Below are positions 1-5,218 of a stretch of 8,771 nt of DNA, piece by piece. Both the position numbers and the translations under genes were made by a program. The stretch comes from an uncultured Moraxellaceae bacterium (lineage in GTDB: Bacteria; Pseudomonadota; Gammaproteobacteria; Pseudomonadales; Moraxellaceae): positions 1-8,771 of the forward strand of contig CALEYY010000139.1 of assembly GCA_937928295.1 (NCBI GenBank), written 5' to 3'. Numbering within the stretch: position 1 is the first letter of the stretch; each line of letters opens with the position of its first letter. The notes beneath the pieces were generated by a model, which was given only the letters and a program-made list of their open reading frames with translations, searched no databases and had not been told where the DNA came from.

Positions 1-47
1 CTACACAGGCGAAGACACTCTTTCCCTACACGACGCTCTTCCGATCT
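1..47 (+). other. Illumina TruSeq P5-side adapter with i5 index (assembly contamination)
   Basis: Bases 15-47 match the Illumina TruSeq read 1 adapter exactly, from ACACTCTTTCCC to GCTCTTCCGATCT. The eight bases before it (7-14, AGGCGAAG) match TruSeq HT i5 index D505, and bases 1-6 (CTACAC) match the end of the P5 flow-cell segment. The order P5 tail, index, read 1 primer is that of a library molecule. This stretch is therefore synthetic and should be trimmed. It also marks the left edge as a contig end, which explains why the first gene is cut. The adapter and index identity are recalled from known Illumina oligo sequences. Confidence 0.97.
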
Positions 48-95
48 GCGCTGGCTGGCATGGCAATCATTATTTTTGCGCCAAAAGGCGCATAA
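48..95 (+). CDS. 3' end of a small membrane protein, UPF0060/YnfA-like (partial)
   Basis: The frame starting directly after the adapter encodes ALAGMAIIIFAPKGA and stops at TAA (93-95). A hydrophobic segment ending in a short Phe-Ala-Pro-Lys tail is typical of the last helix of UPF0060/YnfA small membrane proteins, which commonly end in a Gly-Met-Ala-Ile-Ile-Phe-Pro-Arg-like sequence. Only 15 residues remain because the contig begins here, so the assignment rests on a very short match. Another small multi-helix membrane protein is possible. The stop is 33 bases before the next gene, so the two may share a transcript. A small GCGCC-AAAA-GGCGC palindrome (78-91) lies inside these last codons. 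Confidence 0.5.
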   Translation, partial: ALAGMAIIIFAPKGA

Positions 96-128
96 GATGA
101 TGAAAATCGCCGATTTGGATGTGATGCC

Positions 129-452
129 ATGAACGAACGCAATGCCATCATCTATGCCACTGTCTGTCGCATTCCGTGCGGCTGCGTGATGACTTATGGG
201 CAGGTCGCTCGCCTCAGCGGTCTGGGTCGCATGGCGCGGCAAGTCGGCTATGCACTCAACAGCTTGCCGGAAGACAGCGAGGTGCCTTGGCATCGCGTGG
301 TCAATGCCAAGGGCGAGATCAGTGCGCGCAGCCCGACCGGGCGCGAGTCGGAGTCGATGCAGCGCTTGCGGCTGGAGGCCGAGGGCGTGCGTTTCGATGA
401 GAACGGGCGTTTGCGATTGGCGGATCATGCCTGGACACTGGTGTGTGAGTAG
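129..452 (+). CDS. Alkyltransferase-like protein (ATL), MGMT-fold DNA-lesion sensor
   Basis: This 107-residue protein has the fold of the DNA-binding C-terminal domain of O6-alkylguanine-DNA alkyltransferase. The helix-turn-helix region reads VMTYGQVARLSG (residues 20-31). Tyr23 and Arg37 (in MARQVGYAL) match the nucleotide-flipping Tyr and the Arg finger of the family. The active-site motif, normally PCHR, is PWHRV (residues 53-57): Trp54 replaces the alkyl-accepting Cys. ATLs with this change bind O6-alkylguanine without repairing it and hand the lesion to nucleotide excision repair. The length of about 100-110 residues is usual for bacterial ATLs. Start ATG 129 is the first usable in-frame start; its ribosome binding site is weak (GGA near 117). 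The start overlaps the stop of an 11-codon reading frame (97-132) as ATGA. E. coli's homologue is YbaZ/Atl. The family call is secure; the role in this organism is inferred. Confidence 0.92.
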   Translation: MNERNAIIYATVCRIPCGCVMTYGQVARLSGLGRMARQVGYALNSLPEDSEVPWHRVVNAKGEISARSPTGRESESMQRLRLEAEGVRFDENGRLRLADHAWTLVCE

Positions 453-548
453 GTGAGGCTGGTATTCGTCGCTTGGCATCTTTTCAGCAAGACAGCCCGG
501 CAGCAATCCGCGATGATTCGGTCAACTTCAGCCGGAACTTGCCCACCT

Positions 549-1196
549 ATGTCTTCTGATACGCCGTATTCCCTGCCCGAAGAAATCGCCAATGCCGTGA
601 GTCATGGTATCGGCACAATCGCTGCCACCGTGGGAGCGACGCTGCTGATGGTCAAGGCCATGCCTGTGCTGGCCGCGCCCGAGCTGGCCGGTGTGGCGAT
701 TTACGGGGCCAGCCTGATTCTGCTGTTTCTGTGCTCCACGCTGTATCACAGCATCACGCATGTGCAGACCAAGGCGCTGTTCAAGCGTTTGGATCACTGC
801 GCGATTTATCTGCTGATTGCCGGTACCTACACGCCGATGCTGATGCTGACGCTGCATACGGCGTCGGCGCAGATCATGCTGTGGGTGGTGTGGGGGCTGG
901 CGCTGGCTGGCATTGTCTTCAAGATTTATTTCATTCATCGCTTCAAGCGCGTGTCGCTGATTACCTATCTGCTGATGGGCTGGTTGTCGATGCTGCTGAT
1001 TCAGGATCTGTGGCAGGCCATGCCGCGTGAGGGCTTCTGGCTGCTGCTGGCCGGCGGCCTGTGTTTTACCCTCGGCGCGGCGTTTTATGCGGCTAAGCAG
1101 GTGCGTTATACCCACGCCATCTGGCATGTGTTCGTGGCGGCAGGTGCTGCTTGCCACTGCATCATGATCGGCCTTTATGTCATCCCTTCCGCCTGA
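549..1196 (+). CDS. trhA: Hemolysin III / TrhA (YqfA) family seven-helix membrane protein
   Basis: This 215-residue protein is almost entirely hydrophobic, with about seven membrane helices. It starts with the family's YSLPEEIANAVSHGIG signature (residues 7-22). Polar residues expected to hold a metal in the CREST/hemolysin III superfamily are present: Ser63 and His67 in STLYHS, Asp82 in RLDHCAIYLLIAGTYTP, and His189, His193 and His203 in the last helices (HAIWHVFVAAGAACH). Despite the name, bacterial members are not proven haemolysins; E. coli TrhA has been linked to membrane energy and fatty-acid homeostasis. The frame is open back to a GTG at 453, but homology begins near ATG 549, which is therefore preferred although only a distant GGA (about 534-536) precedes it. 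The 96 bases between the ATL stop and this start show no clear promoter. The gene lies 38 bases ahead of the glutathione transferase. Confidence 0.88.
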   Translation: MSSDTPYSLPEEIANAVSHGIGTIAATVGATLLMVKAMPVLAAPELAGVAIYGASLILLFLCSTLYHSITHVQTKALFKRLDHCAIYLLIAGTYTPMLMLTLHTASAQIMLWVVWGLALAGIVFKIYFIHRFKRVSLITYLLMGWLSMLLIQDLWQAMPREGFWLLLAGGLCFTLGAAFYAAKQVRYTHAIWHVFVAAGAACHCIMIGLYVIPSA

Positions 1197-1234
1197 TGTT
1201 CAGCCTGACTTTCCGTACATAAGCGAGCCTTGCC

Positions 1235-1942
1235 ATGACCTCAAAGAAAACCGGACTTACGCTGTATACCGCCCCCACGCCAAATGGCTGGAAAGTGTCT
1301 GTGGCGCTGGCCGAGCTGGGCTTGCCATATGAAACCGTGGCGGTGAATCTGCTGGCCAATGACCAGAAAACGCCGGAGTTTCTGGCGCTGAACCCGAATG
1401 GTCGCATTCCGGTGCTAGTCGATCACGATGCCGACGATCTGGTGATTTTCGAGTCTGGTGCGATCCTCATTCATCTCGCGGAGAAGACCGGCAAGTTGCT
1501 GCCGACGAACCCGCGTGAGCGCATGGCGGCGCTGCAGTGGCTGATGTTCCAGATGGGCGGCGTGGGCCCGATGATGGGCCAGGCGAATGTGTTTTCGCGC
1601 TATTTGCCGGAGAAAATTCCGGTGGCCATCGAGCGTTATCAGAACGAGTGCCGACGCTTGTTTGAGGTGCTGGACACGCGTCTGGGTCAGGCCGAGTGGC
1701 TGGCGGGCAGCGCGTATTCGATTGCCGACATCGCGAACTGGTGCTGGGTGCGAACCTATCGCTGGTCGGGCGTGGACATTGAGGGCCTGGCAAATCTGCG
1801 GCGCTGGCTGGATGTGATGAAGGAGCGACCGGCGTGTCAGTATGGTGTAACGGTTCCTGTTGCCATGCCTGCGTTGAGTAAGCCCGATGACAAGGCGGCC
1901 AGTGATTTTGCAACGGCGGCACGGACACTGGTGCAGCGTTAA
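1235..1942 (+). CDS. Nu-class glutathione S-transferase, YfcG-like disulfide-bond oxidoreductase
   Basis: This 235-residue cytoplasmic GST has the thioredoxin-like N-terminal domain (about residues 8-88) and an all-helical C-terminal domain. The opening LYTAPTPNGWKVSVAL contains the TPNG motif of Nu-class enzymes such as E. coli YfcG, where Thr and Asn near the first helix contact glutathione in place of a catalytic Tyr or Ser. NPNGRIPVLVDH (residues 53-64) carries the cis-proline (Pro59), and IFESGAILIHLAEKTG has the glutathione-binding Glu73-Ser74 pair. WLMFQMGGVGPMMGQ and YSIADIANW also closely match YfcG; the latter is the GST N-capping box. YfcG reduces disulfides with glutathione and has little classic transferase activity, so the same is likely here. 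The ribosome binding site before ATG 1235 is weak. The gene could be read with the upstream membrane-protein gene. The substrate is unknown. Confidence 0.9.
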   Translation: MTSKKTGLTLYTAPTPNGWKVSVALAELGLPYETVAVNLLANDQKTPEFLALNPNGRIPVLVDHDADDLVIFESGAILIHLAEKTGKLLPTNPRERMAALQWLMFQMGGVGPMMGQANVFSRYLPEKIPVAIERYQNECRRLFEVLDTRLGQAEWLAGSAYSIADIANWCWVRTYRWSGVDIEGLANLRRWLDVMKERPACQYGVTVPVAMPALSKPDDKAASDFATAARTLVQR

Positions 1943-1953
1943 GTTCCCGAAAA

Positions 1954-1993
1954 CAGACCGTGGTTACGAAGCGTTGCGCTTGGCTACGGTCTG
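1954..1993 (+). terminator. Imperfect hairpin after the GST gene, possible terminator
   Basis: CAGACCGT (1954-1961) is the exact reverse complement of ACGGTCTG (1986-1993). Inside it a second small stem, AAGCG (1969-1973) with CGCTT (1977-1981), closes a TTG loop. It lies 11 bases after the GST stop, where a terminator is expected before the chemotaxis operon. No T-run follows on the + strand (ACAACACTCC). On the - strand the hairpin is followed by TTTT, so it would work better as a terminator for antisense transcription. It could also be an mRNA 3'-end stabilising structure. The pairing is seen directly; the function is a guess. Confidence 0.4.
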
Positions 1994-2040
1994 ACAACAC
2001 TCCTCAGCAATTCTCCTAACTTTATCCCCCCCTGTTTGAC

Positions 2041-2067
2041 TCAAGCGCCACAGAAGCGTGCCGAGAA
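2041..2067 (+). promoter_or_regulatory. Candidate FliA (sigma-28) promoter for the chemotaxis operon
   Basis: TCAAG (2041-2045), 14 bases, then GCCGAGAA (2060-2067) follows the flagellar sigma-28 layout of TAAAG or TCAAG, 14 bases, GCCGATAA. The -10 element differs at one of eight positions and the spacing is exact. Transcription would begin near 2074, giving a leader of about 35 bases that includes the AGGGA ribosome binding site (2098-2102) before cheY. TTGACT (2036-2041) also resembles a sigma-70 -35 box, but no matching -10 lies 16-18 bases downstream. Sigma-28 control of chemotaxis genes is well established in motile proteobacteria. The match is by eye. Confidence 0.6.
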
Positions 2068-2108
2068 AGCCTGCATGCTGAATGGCGTAAACAGGGCAGG
2101 GATAACAG

Positions 2109-2471
2109 ATGAAATTACTTATTGCAGATGACAGCAAGGCCATGCGCCTGGTCATTGGTCACATGTTGCGGCAGGCCGGTTATCGCGGCCATCAGATCGT
2201 TGAGGCCTGTGATGGTGCCGAGGCACTGGACCTGGTGCAGAAGGAACGGCCCGATGTGATTTTGTCGGACTGGAACATGCCGAACAAGAACGGCATCGAA
2301 TTTCTGCAGCAATTGCGTTCAGACGGCGACAAGACGCCTTTCGGCTTTGTGACTACGGAAGTCAGTCAGGAAATGCGCACGCTGGCCGAGGATTCGGGCG
2401 CGGCCTTCCTGATCGGCAAGCCGTTCACGCCGGAAGACTTTCAGCGCGCCCTCGAAAAGTACATGGATTAA
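2109..2471 (+). CDS. cheY: CheY-type single-domain response regulator
   Basis: This 120-residue protein is a lone receiver domain with no output domain. The acidic pair Asp7-Asp8 (IADDS), phosphoacceptor Asp54 in SDWNMPNKNG, the switch Thr82 (FVTTE) and Lys104 in IGKPF are all present, so it should accept phosphate from CheA. The DWNMP sequence around the acceptor is the one found in E. coli CheY. The position equal to E. coli Tyr106 falls at Leu101 or Phe100 rather than Tyr, so its coupling between phosphorylation and FliM binding may differ. Start ATG 2109 has AGGGA (2098-2102) six bases upstream. It is the first gene after the FliA-like promoter, and its stop overlaps the ribosome binding site of the CheX-like gene. 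Being next to a phosphatase gene and cheA suggests it is the output of this pathway. Whether it acts on the flagellar motor or elsewhere cannot be told from sequence. Confidence 0.93.
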   Translation: MKLLIADDSKAMRLVIGHMLRQAGYRGHQIVEACDGAEALDLVQKERPDVILSDWNMPNKNGIEFLQQLRSDGDKTPFGFVTTEVSQEMRTLAEDSGAAFLIGKPFTPEDFQRALEKYMD

Positions 2472-2483
2472 GGGAACGCCATC

Positions 2484-2960
2484 ATGACTTCTTATCAGCT
2501 CCCGAGTTTTGAAGATGTTGCTCAGACCCTGTCGGCGTTTGTTCGGCGCGAGGTCTATGTGACCGCTGCCAAGCCGGGTGGCGATGGCCATTTGCCGCTG
2601 GCGGGTCTCTATCACAATGGCAATAAGCAGCTGGTGGTGGCCTGCATGGCGGATGTCGCGTTTGCCGCATCGTCATCGGCGGCGTTTGCCTTGATTCCGG
2701 CACGGGTGGCCGCTGAGTCCACGGCATCGCAAAAGCTGGATGAGTCGCTGGCCGAGATTTTCGGCGAGGTGCTCAATGTCATGTCGCGGCTGTTTACCCA
2801 TCACGAAAATTCTCGAGTCACCCTGCAGGATAAGGTCATGCCGGGCCAGCCGCTGCCGGCGGTGCTGGGCAGTCTGAGCAGCGAGTGTTGCCTGGATCTG
2901 ATTGTCGATATTGATGGTTATGGCAAAGGCCGCTTGATTCTCTGTTTATTACCAGTCTGA
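2484..2960 (+). CDS. CheX-like protein (CheC/CheX/FliY family), probable CheY-P phosphatase
   Basis: This 158-residue cytoplasmic protein has no signal peptide. The central helix LAEIFGEVLNVMSRLF (residues 89-104) contains Glu95-x-x-Asn98, the catalytic pair that CheC, CheX and FliY use to dephosphorylate CheY, and Pro120 follows at nearly the spacing of the family motif (about 22 residues). The residue four before Glu95 is Glu91, where the published pattern has Asp or Ser. Only one such motif is seen, as in CheX rather than the two-site CheC. The rest fits an alpha/beta fold: QLVVACMADVAFAASSSAAFALIP and a terminal strand pair LDLIVDIDGYGKGRLILCLLP. Start ATG 2484 has AGGGA (2471-2475) eight bases upstream, overlapping the cheY stop. 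Its place between cheY and cheA, with no cheZ in view, supports a CheZ-like role. The similarity is moderate and other small chemotaxis proteins remain possible. Confidence 0.68.
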   Translation: MTSYQLPSFEDVAQTLSAFVRREVYVTAAKPGGDGHLPLAGLYHNGNKQLVVACMADVAFAASSSAAFALIPARVAAESTASQKLDESLAEIFGEVLNVMSRLFTHHENSRVTLQDKVMPGQPLPAVLGSLSSECCLDLIVDIDGYGKGRLILCLLPV

Positions 2961-2976
2961 TTCCGGAGTACGCGTG

Positions 2977-4701
2977 ATGAGCTTCGATGACGACTTTGAC
3001 AATGATCTGAGCGAGTTTCACGCCATCTTCTTCGAGGAGGCGGGTGAGCATCTCGCCAGCCTGGAGACGCTGCTGCTGGGATTGGATCGGGATCATCCCG
3101 ACAGTGAGAAGCTCAACGCCATTTTCCGCGCTGCGCATTCGATCAAGGGCAGCGCATCGACCTTCGGCTTTCCCGATATGGCGGCGGTTACCCACGATCT
3201 GGAGACGCTGCTGGATCGCGTGCGCAAGCAGGAGCTGGCACTGTCGGAACGCATTATTGATATCACGCTGGTGGCGCGTGATGTGTTGCTGGATCAGCTT
3301 GCGGCGCATCAGGGCGGCGAGGCCGTGCCGGCCGAGCGCGTGGAGCTGGTCATCGCCAGGATTCGCGCGATTGCGGCGGATGACAGCAACGAGCCGATCT
3401 TGCTGGCGAGTGCGCCGGTGGAAGCAAATCTGCCTGTTGAAGCCACGGTCGTGGACATTGCCACCGTGCAGAAAGACACCAGCAAGGCGGCAGCGCCAGC
3501 CAGCGAGCAAAGCTCGATTCGCGTCAGTGTGGAGCGCGTGGATCAACTCATCAATCTCGTGGGCGAGCTGGTCATTACCCAGTCCATGTTGGCGCAGACC
3601 GCTCAGCTTGGGCAGGTCACGGATGAGCCGATTGATTTGGAGCGCTTGCAGGAGCGCCTGCAACAGCTGGAGCGCAACACGCGCGAGCTGCAGGAGTCGG
3701 TGATGAGCATCCGTATGCTGCCGGTGAGCTCGGTGTTCAACCGGTTTCCGCGCTTAGTACGCGATCTGGCCGGCAAGCTCGATAAGCAGATCGAGCTGCG
3801 TACCGTCGGCGAAGGCACAGAAATTGATCGCGGCGTGATCGAAAAAATCACCGATCCACTCACGCATTTGATTCGCAACAGCGTGGATCACGGCATTGAA
3901 ACTGTGGCCGAGCGCGAGGCTGCCGGCAAACCGAGCAAGGGCTTGATCACGCTCACGGCCTGTCATCAGGGTGGCAGTGTGGTGATCGAGATTCGCGATG
4001 ATGGCCGTGGCCTGAATCGCGACAAGCTGCTGGCCAAGGCCCGTGAGCGTGGCGTTTTCGTGCCGGAAAATCCGACCGACCAAGACATCTGGCAGCTGAT
4101 TTTTGCACCGGGATTTTCCACGGCGGAAGCCGTCACGGATGTGTCTGGGCGCGGTGTGGGCATGGATGTGGTGCGCCGTAACATCGAGCAGCTCGGCGGC
4201 CGTGTCGAGCTCAATTCGATCACGGGCAAGGGCACCACCATCAGCATCCGCCTGCCGCTGACGCTGGCCATCATGGACGGCATGTCGGTCGGTATCGGCG
4301 AGAACAATTATATCGTGCCGCTGACCACCATCATGGAATCGCTGCGCCCGCGCCCGGAGGATGTGAAGTCGGTGGCCGGCAGCGGCCGTGTGGTCTATGT
4401 GCGTGGCGAATATCTGCCGCTGGTGGCGCTGCACGAGGTCTTCGGCCTGACGCCGCTGTCGGATCGCCCGGAGCTGGGCATCCTCATCATTGTGGATACC
4501 GAGTGTGGCCGCGCCGCGCTCTTTGTGGATGAGCTGCTGGGTCAGCGCCAGGTTGTCATCAAAAGTCTCGAATCCAATTACCGCAAGGTCCCCGGTATTT
4601 CCGCCGCGACCATCATGGGCGACGGCAGTGTGTCCATGATTCTCGATGTGTCGGAAGTGCTGCGTCTGGCCAAGCGCCCGCCATTGGCCTGTGCCGTTTA
4701 G
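2977..4701 (+). CDS. cheA: CheA chemotaxis histidine kinase lacking a recognisable P2 domain
   Basis: This 574-residue kinase has the CheA domains in order. P1/Hpt is residues 9-130, with phospho-accepting His54 in RAAHSIKGSASTFGF. The dimerisation domain P3 (about 180-255) starts SIRVSVERVDQLINLVGELV. The ATPase domain P4 (about 256-430) has the N box HLIRNSVDHGIE (Asn301, His305), G1 box DDGRGLN (341-347), F box FAPGFSTAEAV and G2 box GRGVGMDVV (391-399). P5, the CheW-like domain, runs from about 432 to the end. P1 and P3 are joined by only about 50 Ala/Pro/Val-rich residues (132-179), so the CheY-binding P2 domain of E. coli CheA (654 residues) is missing. ATG 2977 is preferred over GTG 2974 because GGAG (2965-2968) is eight bases from it and only five from the GTG. 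With CheW and receptor it forms the signalling core and phosphorylates CheY, and probably CheB encoded beyond the window. Confidence 0.96.
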   Translation: MSFDDDFDNDLSEFHAIFFEEAGEHLASLETLLLGLDRDHPDSEKLNAIFRAAHSIKGSASTFGFPDMAAVTHDLETLLDRVRKQELALSERIIDITLVARDVLLDQLAAHQGGEAVPAERVELVIARIRAIAADDSNEPILLASAPVEANLPVEATVVDIATVQKDTSKAAAPASEQSSIRVSVERVDQLINLVGELVITQSMLAQTAQLGQVTDEPIDLERLQERLQQLERNTRELQESVMSIRMLPVSSVFNRFPRLVRDLAGKLDKQIELRTVGEGTEIDRGVIEKITDPLTHLIRNSVDHGIETVAEREAAGKPSKGLITLTACHQGGSVVIEIRDDGRGLNRDKLLAKARERGVFVPENPTDQDIWQLIFAPGFSTAEAVTDVSGRGVGMDVVRRNIEQLGGRVELNSITGKGTTISIRLPLTLAIMDGMSVGIGENNYIVPLTTIMESLRPRPEDVKSVAGSGRVVYVRGEYLPLVALHEVFGLTPLSDRPELGILIIVDTECGRAALFVDELLGQRQVVIKSLESNYRKVPGISAATIMGDGSVSMILDVSEVLRLAKRPPLACAV

Positions 4702-4710
4702 GAGAATCTT

Positions 4711-5196
4711 ATGGAAAGGCATCAACCCCAGGATGGCAAGCCGCGCACCGGTCAGGAGTTTCTGACCTTTGCGCTGGGTGCCGAGGAATATGGCATCGAT
4801 ATCCTGAAGGTTCAGGAGATTCGCTGCTATGAAAAAGTCACCCATATCGTCAATGCCCCGGGCTTCATCAAGGGCGTGATCAACCTGCGCGGCATCATCG
4901 TGCCGATTGTTGATCTGCGCTTGAAGTTTTCCTTGGGCAGTGCCGAGTACACCGCCTTCACGGTGGTCATCATCCTGAACATTTCTGATCGGGTGGTGGG
5001 CGTGGTGGTGGACAGCGTTTCAGATGTGATTCAGCTCGACCCTGAAGAGATTCGTGAAGCTCCGCCGCTGCATGGCGAGCTGGATACGCGCTTCATTCGC
5101 GGCCTGGCGACCCTGAATGAACGCATGGTGATTCTGATGGACATTGAAACCTTGATGAGCAGTCCGGACATGGCCCTTGTGGCCGATGCCGCCTGA
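4711..5196 (+). CDS. cheW: CheW adaptor protein
   Basis: This 161-residue protein is one CheW (SH3-like) domain, about residues 13-150, with short tails. Family landmarks are EFLTFALGAEEYGIDILKVQEI, INLRGIIVPIVDLR, VVGVVVDSVSDVI and FIRGLATLNERMVILMDIE. CheW links the receptor tips to the P5 domain of CheA in the cytoplasmic arrays. The gene starts at ATG 4711 with GGAG (4701-4704) six bases upstream. That site overlaps the last base of the cheA stop codon, so the two genes are likely translationally linked. It ends 22 bases before the receptor gene. Nothing is odd about length or key residues. Confidence 0.96.
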   Translation: MERHQPQDGKPRTGQEFLTFALGAEEYGIDILKVQEIRCYEKVTHIVNAPGFIKGVINLRGIIVPIVDLRLKFSLGSAEYTAFTVVIILNISDRVVGVVVDSVSDVIQLDPEEIREAPPLHGELDTRFIRGLATLNERMVILMDIETLMSSPDMALVADAA

Positions 5197-5218
5197 CGCA
5201 AACAACCGGAGAGCAAAA

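Noticed and set aside
78..91. GCGCC-AAAA-GGCGC palindrome as a terminator
   Set aside because: The stem is only 5-6 bp and no T-run follows it on either strand. It also lies within the last codons of the partial gene.
453..548. 32-codon N-terminal extension of the hemolysin III protein starting at GTG 453
   Set aside because: The extension shows no family similarity, while the usual N-terminal signature begins right after ATG 549.
2036..2064. Sigma-70 promoter from the TTGACT box
   Set aside because: No TATAAT-like -10 is found 16-18 bases downstream, whereas the overlapping sigma-28 elements have exact spacing.
3754..4845. Long - strand open frame (363 codons) opposite cheA and cheW
   Set aside because: It mirrors a strongly supported cheA/cheW coding region, has no recognisable motifs, and long antisense frames are expected from the codon bias of GC-rich genes.
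5177..5218. Upstream TTG start for the receptor, overlapping the end of cheW
   Set aside because: ATG 5219 has a good GGAG site, and starting there makes the PAS residue numbers match Aer. The 14 extra residues are translated from the cheW end and the gap between the genes.
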